Position numbers and translations under genes: made by a program. Under the pieces are notes generated by a model. That model had not been told where the DNA came from, made no database searches, and saw nothing but the letters and a program-made list of their open reading frames with translations. A stretch of DNA of 12,085 nucleotides from Acidiferrobacteraceae bacterium (GTDB lineage: Bacteria > Pseudomonadota > Gammaproteobacteria > Acidiferrobacterales > Acidiferrobacteraceae): assembly GCA_027343725.1 (NCBI GenBank), contig DAHWKH010000117.1:1-12085 (forward strand), written 5' to 3'. This document shows, piece by piece, positions 6,474 through 12,085 of the stretch (its first letter is position 1; each line of letters opens with the position of its first letter).

Positions 6474-7621
6474 GGCGCGAGCAGCGCGCGCGTCTTGCGG
6501 GCGCGGCCACGGCCGCGGGCACGCGGGCCTATACCCAGCGCTGGGGAGCGGCGCTCGACCGCGGCCATTACAGCGATTTCCGCGGCGGCCTCAAACTCAG
6601 CGCCTTGGGGCTTGGGACCTTTCCGGGGGCGGCCACCGACGCCGTCGACCGGAGCCTTGCCGATATCGTCCACAAGGGCCTCCTGAACGGCCTCAACGTG
6701 ATCGACACCGCCGCGCACTACCGCTACGGCCGGTCGCTGAAGGCGGTCGCCCAGGGCCTTGGGCGCGCCCGCGCCGACGGGCTTCAGCGCGACATGGTGT
6801 GGCTCATGTCCAAGGGCGGCTTCGTGAGCTTCCCGGACGGGCCGCCCGCGGACGTCGCGGCCTTCGTGCGCGAGGCGATCGTGGGCCGGGGGCTTGCGAG
6901 CGCGGAGGAGTGCACCGACGCGCACGTCCTGAGCCCGACCTATCTGCGGGCCCAGATCGAGGACAGCCGCGCGGGACTCGGGGTCGAGACCTTGGATGCG
7001 TTTCTCGTCGATCAGCCGGAGGTGCACATCCCGAGCCGCGGCAAGGCGGCCGTGGTCGCGAAGCTCGGCGAGGTGTTCACGGCATTGGAAGAGGCGGTGG
7101 CCGAAGGTGTCATCCGCTACTACGGCGTCTCGAGCTTTCATGCCTTTCGGGTCGCGACCGATGACTCGTGGTTTCTGTCGCTCGCCTCGCTCGTGGCACT
7201 CGCCGAGAAGGCCGCCAAGGCCGTGACCGGCAGCGAGACGGATCATCATTTCGCGCTCATCGAGATGCCGTTCAATGCGGTGATGCTGGAAGGCTTCACG
7301 CGCTTCAACCAGATCACGGGGGACGACAGCGAGGCCTCGACCTTGCAGGCGGCCTTGCGCCTCAAGCTCTATACCGTCGCAAGCCACGGTCTCTTCAAGG
7401 GTCATCTCGCGCGCGAGCCCGTGGAGATCCTGACGCAGGCCCTGCCGCGGTTCGCCAATCCCGCCCAGCGCGCACTGCAATTCAACCGCTCGACCCCGGG
7501 CCTTGGTACCACCCTGGTCGGCATGAGCGACCCCGCGCACCTGGACGATATGCTGGCGGTCGCGCGCGCCCCCTTGCTCTCTCATAGCGCCTATATGGGG
7601 CTCTTCGATCGTACCGAATAG
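6461..7621 (+). CDS. Aldo/keto-reductase-like protein with altered catalytic tetrad
   Basis: 386 residues from GTG 6461, which has GAGG 5 nt upstream and overlaps the deacetylase gene by 13 bp. The TIM-barrel oxidoreductase family is shown by LGLGTFPG near residue 50, DTAAHY with D82 and Y87 of the catalytic tetrad, WLMSKGG with the catalytic K118, and a C-terminal NADPH-binding segment (TPGLGTTLVGMSDPAHLDD, about residues 345-363). The fourth tetrad residue, a His normally found in an LLHxP-type motif, is replaced: the matching segment reads FLVDQPEVH, placing D184 at that position. There is also an N-terminal extension of about 40 residues before the first strand and an insertion around residues 120-160, making it longer than the usual 300-340. 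It may be a reductase with changed chemistry or a non-reductase use of the fold. The substrate is unknown; co-transcription with the deacetylase suggests a common pathway. Confidence 0.9.
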   Translation: MGLLRREQRARLAGAATAAGTRAYTQRWGAALDRGHYSDFRGGLKLSALGLGTFPGAATDAVDRSLADIVHKGLLNGLNVIDTAAHYRYGRSLKAVAQGLGRARADGLQRDMVWLMSKGGFVSFPDGPPADVAAFVREAIVGRGLASAEECTDAHVLSPTYLRAQIEDSRAGLGVETLDAFLVDQPEVHIPSRGKAAVVAKLGEVFTALEEAVAEGVIRYYGVSSFHAFRVATDDSWFLSLASLVALAEKAAKAVTGSETDHHFALIEMPFNAVMLEGFTRFNQITGDDSEASTLQAALRLKLYTVASHGLFKGHLAREPVEILTQALPRFANPAQRALQFNRSTPGLGTTLVGMSDPAHLDDMLAVARAPLLSHSAYMGLFDRTE

Positions 7622-7633
7622 TCAGGGCCCGTC

Positions 7634-7662
7634 CTGGTGACCCGGCCGCTTCCTGCTACAAT
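7634..7662 (+). promoter_or_regulatory. Extended -10 promoter immediately before the PilU-like gene
   Basis: TG-C-TACAAT (7654-7662) is an extended -10 with five of six matches. It ends 6 nt before ATG 7669, so the transcript would start at or next to the start codon. The -35 region is poor (TGGTGA or CTGGTG near 7634-7640). Confidence 0.45.
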
Positions 7663-7668
7663 CAGCCC

Positions 7669-8772
7669 ATGGTCGAGATCGTCATGACGGATCAGGAGCC
7701 GCTTGCGTGGCTTGGGCAAATCCTCACCGAGGCCAATCGCCACCGGGCCTCGGACGTGCACCTGCGCGTCCGGAATCACCCGATCCTGCGGATCGACGGG
7801 GTCCTGCGCGCCCTCGACCAGGTCCCGCGGCTCACGGTCGAGCGCGTGACGCAGATCGGCGAGGCATTGATGGATGCCCGCCAGCTCGCGTTATTCGAGC
7901 GTGATCATCAGGTCGACCTGTCGCGCGGGTTCAAGGGCGTCGGGCGCGTGCGCGCCAACATCTTTCGCCAGCGCGGCACGATGGCGCTGGTGTTGCGCGT
8001 GATTCACGCCGTGGTGCCGCCGCTCGCCAGCCTCGGGCTGCCCGACATGGTGGCGCGGCTCACCCATTACGAGCGCGGGCTCGTGCTCGTGACCGGGGCG
8101 AGCGGCTCGGGCAAGACGACCACCCTGGCCGCCCTCGTGAACGAGATCAACGCGCAGCAAACCAAACACGTGCTCACGATCGAGGACCCGATCGAGTTCC
8201 TGTTCGCGGAACAGAAGTCCCTCATGACGCAGCGGGAAATCGGCGTCGACGCGCCGTCTTTCTCCGAGGCCATGCGCGCGGCCTTGCGCGAGGACCCGGA
8301 CGTGATCCTGCTCGGCGAGATGCGCGATACCGAGACCATCGAGACCGCGCTGCGCGCCGCCGAGACCGGCCATTTCGTGTTGGCCACGGCGCATGCGCCC
8401 GCGGCCCCCGAGGCCGTCAATCGCTTGATCACGGCGTTTCCCGCCGAAGCCCAGGCCGCGGTGCGTGTCAAGGTGGCGCAGAACCTGCGCGCGGTCGTGA
8501 GCCAACGCCTGTTGCCGCGCGCCGATGCCCAGGGACGCGCGGTCGCCTGCGAGGTGCTGACCATCTCGGCGCTGGCGCGCGAACTCATTCAGGACCCCGC
8601 GCGCATCAAGGATCTGCCGGAGGTCCTGAAGCGCGGGACCGTGAGCGAAGGGATGCTGGCCTTCGATTCCTGCCTGTTGGCGCTCGTGAAAGCCGGGCGC
8701 ATCACCCCGAGTGTCGCCTTGCAATACGCCTCGGTCCCGAACGATTTGCGGCTCAAGATCGAAGGCTTTTAA
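7669..8772 (+). CDS. Type IV pilus twitching-motility ATPase, PilT/PilU family (PilU-like)
   Basis: 367 residues. This is a hexameric secretion-type ATPase that powers pilus retraction at the cytoplasmic base of type IV pili. Visible motifs are Walker A GASGSGKTT (143-151), Asp box IEDPIEF (171-177, catalytic E176), Walker B DVILLGEMRD (E217), and His box GHFVLATAH (H235, H242). Features closer to PilU than to PilT include TQREIGVD, NLRAVVSQRLLPR, GMLAFDSCL and the C-terminal NDLRLKIEGF; the PilT AIRNLIRE motif is degenerate (ALARELIQD). PilU usually works with PilT, which is not in this window. After the His box the protein reads TAHAPAAPEAVNR, where most relatives have a T-L-H-type segment. 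The start at 7669 has no ribosome-binding site but a promoter-like TACAAT 6 nt before it; ATG 7684 (MTDQEPLAW) is a real alternative. It follows the reductase-like gene by 47 bp on the same strand without a terminator. Confidence 0.93.
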   Translation: MVEIVMTDQEPLAWLGQILTEANRHRASDVHLRVRNHPILRIDGVLRALDQVPRLTVERVTQIGEALMDARQLALFERDHQVDLSRGFKGVGRVRANIFRQRGTMALVLRVIHAVVPPLASLGLPDMVARLTHYERGLVLVTGASGSGKTTTLAALVNEINAQQTKHVLTIEDPIEFLFAEQKSLMTQREIGVDAPSFSEAMRAALREDPDVILLGEMRDTETIETALRAAETGHFVLATAHAPAAPEAVNRLITAFPAEAQAAVRVKVAQNLRAVVSQRLLPRADAQGRAVACEVLTISALARELIQDPARIKDLPEVLKRGTVSEGMLAFDSCLLALVKAGRITPSVALQYASVPNDLRLKIEGF

Positions 8773-8864
8773 GAACCGCGCGTCCCCGGCGCTCGCGAGC
8801 CGGCCCACAGTCCCTGACCCGATTCCGGATGCGGCTTGTCTCGCGTCTTCCGTGATCGTTCGGG

Positions 8865-8893
8865 TTGACAGCGCCTTATCACTCCGGGATAGT
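8865..8893 (+). promoter_or_regulatory. Sigma70-like promoter for FadL paralogue B
   Basis: Perfect -35 TTGACA (8865-8870), 17-bp spacer, -10 GATAGT (8888-8893, four of six matches). The predicted start is near 8900. An inverted repeat CGGGA-TAG-TCCCG (8885-8897) covers the -10, so a repressor or other regulator may bind there. Confidence 0.65.
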
Positions 8894-8907
8894 CCCGAGC
8901 CCATTGT

Positions 8908-8924
8908 GCCGTGGTCATCACGGC
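8908..8924 (+). promoter_or_regulatory. 5'-proximal stem-loop in the leader of FadL paralogue B
   Basis: GCCGTG (8908-8913), loop GTCAT, CACGGC (8919-8924) make a perfect 6-bp stem about 8 nt after the predicted transcript start. The position matches that of the stem-loop at 1113-1127 in the other paralogue, but the sequence does not. Confidence 0.4.
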
Positions 8925-9011
8925 CGGGCGTTCCGCGAACAACACCACAAGAAGCGTACTGCGTGTCGACCGAAAGGGGCGCCTCCCGGTTTCAGCCCAC
9001 AGGAGGAGATG

Positions 9012-10253
9012 ATGTTCAGACCGAAGACCTGGGCGCTTGCGTCCGCCATCGCCGGCGCGCTCGCCCTGCCGACCGCCGCGTTCGCCACCACGGCTGGATA
9101 CTTTCAGCTCGGTTACAGCGCGAAGAGCGACGGCATGGCCGGCGCGAGCGCCGCTTTGCCGCAGGACAGCATGAGCCAGGCCACGAACCCGGCGGGCATC
9201 GCCTTCGTGGGCAGTCGCCTGGACGTCGGCGTCGCGGGCTTCTGGGCGTTTCGCGGTTATGAGGCTGGCCCTGGGCACTACCCGAATCCCGGTGCCTACG
9301 GCAGCAACTCGAATGCCTTTCTCATCCCCCATGCGGGCTATAGCGTGCGCCTGGATCGGGACAATTATGCCGGCGTCGCGATCTACGGCAACGGCGGCAT
9401 GAGCACGAATTTCAACAACGGGACCGCGGGCCCCTATTACGGCGGCCAGACGGGCGTGAATCTCCAGCAGCTCTTCGTGCAGGCGACCTACGCGCGCAAG
9501 TTCTGGCGTCATGACGCCGTCGGCGTGAGCCTCCTCTATGCCCATCAGCGGTTCAGCGCCGACGGCCTGTCGGGCTTTGCCGCGCAATCCTCGCACCCCC
9601 ATCATCTGAGCAACAACGGGGTCTCCGGCTCGAACGGCGTGGGCTTCAAGGTCGGCGGCCAGTTCCGCATCGTGCCGGGGCTCGATCTCGGGCTCGCCTA
9701 CTCACCGCGCATGACGATGTCGAAATTCAGCGGCTACACCGGCCTTTTCGCGGGCGGCGGGCGCCTCGATATTCCCGCGAACGGGGTCGTCGGTGTGGCC
9801 TTCAAGCCGATGGCGGGCCAGGTCGTGGCCTTCGATTTTCAGCGCATCTTCTACAACGACGTGCCGGCGATCGCGAATCCCTTCCCGAACGGCAATGCCC
9901 TGGGTTCCGCGAACGGCCCGGGTTTCGGTTGGCAGAATATCGACGTCTATAAGCTCGGCTATCAGTTCGCCGTCGATCGCACGGTTACGGCGCGCGTCGG
10001 GTTTGCTTACAACAATCAGCCGATTCTCCCCTCGCAGGTACTCTTGAACGTGATCGCCCCGGGCGTCATCCAGCGACACGTGACGGCGGGCTTCACCGCG
10101 CATACGGGACCGGGACAGGACGTGACGGTGGCGGCCCTGTACGGCTTGCCGCAGTCCGTCGCGGGTCGCGCCCCCTCGGCCTACGGCGGCGGAACGGTGA
10201 GGCTCCATATGCACGAATATCAGATCGAGGCCCAATGGGGCTGGCGGTTCTGA
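9012..10253 (+). CDS. FadL/OmpP1-family outer-membrane protein (paralogue B)
   Basis: 413 residues. ATGATG at 9009-9014 offers two starts. The second (9012) is chosen because AGGAGG at 9001-9006 is then 5 nt away and the 25-residue signal peptide (MFRPKTWALA to TAAFA) has the same length as in the paralogue at 1216. The mature N-terminus TTAGYFQLGYS, the NPAG motif at residues 59-62 and the final WGWRF match the FadL-family barrel. Most of the chain aligns with paralogue A with long identical blocks (for example AYSPRMTMS, then FAGGGR and DIPANGV, then AFKPMAGQV). Paralogue B lacks A's extra loop segments and has no cysteine. It is expected in the outer membrane as a channel for hydrophobic substrates; the substrate is unknown. 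It is transcribed from its own promoter and ends before a hairpin at 10269-10290. Confidence 0.93.
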   Translation: MFRPKTWALASAIAGALALPTAAFATTAGYFQLGYSAKSDGMAGASAALPQDSMSQATNPAGIAFVGSRLDVGVAGFWAFRGYEAGPGHYPNPGAYGSNSNAFLIPHAGYSVRLDRDNYAGVAIYGNGGMSTNFNNGTAGPYYGGQTGVNLQQLFVQATYARKFWRHDAVGVSLLYAHQRFSADGLSGFAAQSSHPHHLSNNGVSGSNGVGFKVGGQFRIVPGLDLGLAYSPRMTMSKFSGYTGLFAGGGRLDIPANGVVGVAFKPMAGQVVAFDFQRIFYNDVPAIANPFPNGNALGSANGPGFGWQNIDVYKLGYQFAVDRTVTARVGFAYNNQPILPSQVLLNVIAPGVIQRHVTAGFTAHTGPGQDVTVAALYGLPQSVAGRAPSAYGGGTVRLHMHEYQIEAQWGWRF

Positions 10254-10268
10254 TCGGCGCCCCCACAC

Positions 10269-10290
10269 AGCCCGGGGTTTCCCCCGGGCT
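10269..10290. terminator. Strong hairpin after FadL paralogue B, without T tract
   Basis: AGCCCGGGG (10269-10277), loop TTTC, CCCCGGGCT (10282-10290) form a perfect 9-bp stem 15 bp after the stop codon. No T run follows in either direction, so it may slow polymerase or block 3' decay rather than terminate efficiently. Confidence 0.6.
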
Positions 10291-10362
10291 CGGGGGCGCG
10301 ATCCACCGAGCCGTCGGCAACCGGCCGGCTATCGGCCCTGATCCGATGCAAAAATCCGCCTG

Positions 10363-10380
10363 AAAACGGGCACGGGCCCG
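10363..10380 (-). terminator. Possible intrinsic terminator for the minus-strand membrane protein gene
   Basis: On the minus strand CGGGC, loop CCGT, GCCCG is followed by TTTT (plus-strand 10363-10366). The stem is only 5 bp but all G-C, and it lies about 60 bp after the stop codon of the gene at 10441-10992. The alternative hairpin CGGGCG/CGCCCG (10379-10397) overlaps it by two bases. Confidence 0.45.
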
Positions 10381-10440
10381 GGCGGCCTCAGCGCCCGAGG
10401 CGATACGGGGATGACCGGCGGGAGGCGGGTTTTGGGGCCG

Positions 10441-10992
10441 TCACGACGCCCCGTGGTGCTTGCGCGCGATATGGGCGCGTAACGCCGCCTCCTGCTCCTG
10501 GAACGAGGCCGTCTTGCCGCGCGTGGGCGCGGCCGGCCCCTCGGTCTTCGCCGGATGGCCGGCCCGCTCCCGCTCCTTGAGCGCGAGATAGTCGTCGAGG
10601 TCCGTGTCGGTATCGACGTAGCGCCCGCGGTAGCCGGCCGGGGGCGTGGCATTCGGGCGCAGGAACGAGGCCATGCGCAAGGCCTTGTTGATGCGGGTGA
10701 GGCGCGCCTCGAGGGTGGCGAGGTCGCTGAGTGCGGCGATCAGCATCAGTCCGCCGAGGCCCGCGGCGTACGGCCAGGGCACGGTCGCGGCGAGGACCGC
10801 GAGGAGCAGGGAGGCGGCGCAATAGGCCGCCGCGCGCCGCCGCTCGCCCAGGTAGAGGGCGTGCAGGCCCAGCGGGAAGCCGAGCCACAGGCCGTAGGCC
10901 GTCGGCCGGCGCTTCAGGCGTCGGCTCAGGGCCAGATTCAGGGATTGCAGGCCAAAACCCTCGAAATCCCAGCGTTTCCAGGCATTCTTCAT
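10441..10992 (-). CDS. TM2-domain-like inner-membrane protein
   Basis: 183 residues from ATG 10992. The N-terminal third is basic and soluble (MKNAWKRWDFEGFG to LKRRPTAYG). Two or three hydrophobic segments follow at about residues 33-94: LWLGFPLGLHALYLGE, whose G-x-H-x-x-Y-L-G pattern resembles a TM2 domain, then AAYCAASLLLAVLAATV and AAGLGGLMLIAALSDL. The C-terminal half is hydrophilic and charged (residues 95-183) and ends with a helix rich in E, Q, R and H. The function of TM2-like proteins is generally unclear, so no role is assigned. There is no ribosome-binding site, but a TACAAT -10 ends 6 nt before the ATG, suggesting a leaderless transcript. It is divergent from a LysR-type gene, a common arrangement for a LysR target. 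Confidence 0.75.
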   Translation of the reverse strand: MKNAWKRWDFEGFGLQSLNLALSRRLKRRPTAYGLWLGFPLGLHALYLGERRRAAAYCAASLLLAVLAATVPWPYAAGLGGLMLIAALSDLATLEARLTRINKALRMASFLRPNATPPAGYRGRYVDTDTDLDDYLALKERERAGHPAKTEGPAAPTRGKTASFQEQEAALRAHIARKHHGAS

Positions 10993-10998
10993 AAGACT

Positions 10999-11008
10999 AT
11001 TGTATACT
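10999..11008. promoter_or_regulatory. Overlapping divergent -10 elements between the TM2-like and LysR-type genes
   Basis: Around the palindrome GTATAC (11002-11007) the plus strand reads TATACT (11003-11008, five of six matches), suited to the LysR-type gene with a leader of about 38 nt. The minus strand reads TACAAT (plus 10999-11004), ending 6 nt before the TM2-like ATG. Neither has a good -35, and only one polymerase could bind at a time. Confidence 0.45.
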
Positions 11009-11052
11009 AGCGGGCCCTATCGAGTCTTTCCCGGACGGGATGGTTGGACCTC

Positions 11053-11985
11053 ATGGCGGATCGCCGTCTACAAGTGTTCCACACGGTCGCGCGACTCTTG
11101 AGCTTCACCAAGGCCGCCGAGACCCTCCACATGACGCAGCCCGCGGTCACCTTCCAAGTGCGCCAGCTCGAGGAATTCTTCAATACCCGGCTCTTCGACC
11201 GGACCCACAACCGCATCAGCCTGACGAGCGCCGGCGAGCGCGTGTTCGAATACGCCGGGCGCATCCTCGATCTCTACGACGAGATGAATATCCGCGTGCG
11301 TGACATCACGGGCGATGTCTCGGGCATCCTCATCATCGGGGCGAGCACGACCATCGCCGAGTACGTCCTGCCGGCGATCCTCGGTGAATTCCAGAATCAG
11401 CACCAGGACGTGCGCATCCGCCTTGGGGTCTCGAACTCCCTGGGCATCGTGCACATGGTCGAGAGCAACGCGGTCGATATCGGGATCGTCGAGTCGCCGG
11501 TTGCGAACAAGAATCTCGCGGTCGACGTCTGCTGGCGCGATCAGCTGGTGCTGATCTGCCGCCCGGATCACCCCTTGGCGGGGACCGCGAAGGTCCCGGT
11601 GCACGACCTCCTGGAGCTGCCGTTCCTGGCGCGCGAGGAGGGCTCGGGCACGCGCGAGGTGATCAGCGATTACCTCGCGCAGAACGCGCTGCAGTGGCAC
11701 GATCTGAACCTCAGCATGGAGTTCGGCAGTCCCGAGTCGGTCAAGAGCTCGGTGGAGGCGGGGCTTGGCGTGTCGATCGTGTCCAAGGCGACGGTGGCCA
11801 AGGAATTGAAGCTCGGGACGCTCGTGGCCCTGCCCTTGGATCCGCCCATCGAGCGCCCGTTTTCGTTCGTGTACCAGCGGCAAAAGTTTCGCCTGCGGGC
11901 GGTCGAGGAATTCATGCGGTTTGCGCACGAGCGGTGTGAGTCGGAGAAAGAGGCGCTCGCCTCGGCGCAAGCGGAGATACTATGA
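11053..11985 (+). CDS. LysR-type transcriptional regulator
   Basis: 310 residues from ATG 11053; a TTG at 11044 is an in-frame alternative adding three residues, and neither has a strong ribosome-binding site. Residues 1-60 form the LysR winged helix-turn-helix (MADRRLQVFHTVARLLSFTK, AAETLHMTQPAVTFQVRQLE, then LFDRTHNRISLTSAGE), followed by a linker helix and a periplasmic-binding-protein-like effector domain (about 88-295, with GASTTIAEYVLPAIL, VDIGIVESP and LGVSIVSKATV). It binds DNA as a tetramer and responds to a small molecule that cannot be named from sequence. It is divergent from the TM2-like gene, which it may control, and its stop overlaps the following amidotransferase-like start as ATGA, so the two are co-translated. 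Confidence 0.93.
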   Translation: MADRRLQVFHTVARLLSFTKAAETLHMTQPAVTFQVRQLEEFFNTRLFDRTHNRISLTSAGERVFEYAGRILDLYDEMNIRVRDITGDVSGILIIGASTTIAEYVLPAILGEFQNQHQDVRIRLGVSNSLGIVHMVESNAVDIGIVESPVANKNLAVDVCWRDQLVLICRPDHPLAGTAKVPVHDLLELPFLAREEGSGTREVISDYLAQNALQWHDLNLSMEFGSPESVKSSVEAGLGVSIVSKATVAKELKLGTLVALPLDPPIERPFSFVYQRQKFRLRAVEEFMRFAHERCESEKEALASAQAEIL

Positions 11986-12085
11986 AACAGTTCGCGGTGG
12001 TGCAGCATACGTTTTCGGAATTCCTGGGTCTCATCGAGAACCAGCTCGAGAAGCGCGATATCGGGTTTGCCTATTTTCGGCCGTT
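11982..12085 (+). CDS. Class I glutamine amidotransferase-like protein, 3'-truncated by the window edge
   Basis: Only the first 34 codons are present. ATG 11982 overlaps the LysR-type stop as ATGA. The N-terminus reads MKQFAVVQHTFSEFLG, then LIENQLEKRDIGFAYFRP. The opening strand V-V-Q-H, an acidic residue near a glycine, and a second strand ending in Y-x-R-P are the pattern of GMP-synthase-like class I amidotransferases, as found in standalone type 1 GATase proteins. The catalytic Cys-His-Glu region lies beyond the window, so activity cannot be judged. Confidence 0.65.
   Translation, partial: MKQFAVVQHTFSEFLGLIENQLEKRDIGFAYFRP

Larger units (their letters stand above)
8773..9011. other. Intergenic region before FadL paralogue B
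   Basis: These 239 bp hold no supported gene. The first part has a GC-rich palindrome (GCTCGCGAGC) but no T-tract terminator for the PilU-like gene. The second part holds a good promoter, an inverted repeat across its -10, a stem-loop near the transcript start and a leader of about 112 nt ending in CCACAGGAGGA. Confidence 0.65.
10254..10440. other. Convergent intergenic region
   Basis: These 187 bp between convergent genes carry several GC-rich hairpins (10269-10290, 10367-10380, 10379-10397). A minus-strand T tract lies near 10349-10353. No coding frame is supported. Confidence 0.6.

Noticed and set aside
6347..7585. Minus-strand open frame of 412 codons
   Set aside because: It is antisense to the reductase-like gene, which has clear family motifs; long antisense frames are expected in GC-rich DNA.
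8794..8803. Palindrome GCTCGCGAGC as a terminator for the PilU-like gene
   Set aside because: It has no loop of suitable size in that form and no T tract follows, so termination cannot be claimed.
7891..8904. Minus-strand open frame of 337 codons
   Set aside because: It is antisense to the PilU-like ATPase, with composition typical of a shadow frame and no start-site signals.
8865..9011. N-terminal extension of FadL paralogue B from an upstream start
   Set aside because: It would begin inside the promoter -35 and again precede a full signal peptide.
8711..9262. Plus-strand frame bridging the PilU-like gene end, the intergenic region and the porin start
   Set aside because: It overlaps two well-supported genes in another frame and would cross the promoter and leader of paralogue B.
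1..12085. CRISPR array, tRNA, rRNA, insertion sequence or prophage
   Set aside because: No regularly spaced repeats, tRNA-like cloverleaf, transposase, integrase or terminal inverted repeats were found on reading through both strands.

Overview
The window looks like a chromosomal segment of a Gram-negative proteobacterium. It is GC-rich, has three FadL-type outer-membrane proteins with signal peptides, a type IV pilus ATPase of the PilT/PilU family and a LysR-type regulator. A gammaproteobacterial or acidithiobacillia-like chemolithotroph would fit, but this is an impression from gene content and cannot be proved from the sequence. No tRNA, rRNA, IS element, integrase, CRISPR array or phage gene was found. 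There are 14 supported protein genes; two run off the window edges.

Layout. Positions 1-971 (minus) hold the N-terminal 323 codons of a FadL-family porin. A 244-bp divergent spacer separates it from a second FadL-family gene (1216-2601, plus), which ends at a strong intrinsic terminator (2632-2658). Next come a secreted DUF302-like protein (2688-3596) with its own terminator hairpin, then a translationally coupled pair of small genes (3683-4084 and 4084-4467), the second a degenerate receiver-like domain. A small minus-strand gene (4469-4795) converges on that pair. A tightly overlapping three-gene unit follows: an unknown 133-aa helical protein (4882-5283), a histone-deacetylase/AcuC-family amidohydrolase (5280-6473) and an aldo/keto-reductase-like protein (6461-7621). 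Then come a PilU-like ATPase (7669-8772) and a third FadL-family gene (9012-10253), a close paralogue of the one at 1216. A minus-strand TM2-like membrane protein (10441-10992) is divergent from a LysR-type regulator (11053-11985). The regulator overlaps, by ATGA, the start of a class I glutamine amidotransferase-like gene (11982 to the end).

How the parts relate. The two plus-strand FadL paralogues have matching upstream regions: TTGACA -35, a leader of about 112 nt with a stem-loop near the predicted 5' end, then CCACAGGAGGA and a 25-residue signal peptide. This suggests duplication of a whole expression unit for an abundant outer-membrane protein. FadL-family channels move hydrophobic molecules across the outer membrane; the substrate here is unknown. 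The deacetylase and reductase-like genes are coupled by overlap and probably act in one pathway, but their substrates cannot be read from sequence.

The points most worth following are the shared porin leader architecture, the catalytic His-to-Asp change in the reductase-like protein, two possible leaderless promoters (TACAAT-N6-ATG), the degenerate receiver with its unknown partner, and a hairpin that overlaps the ribosome-binding site of the first FadL gene.
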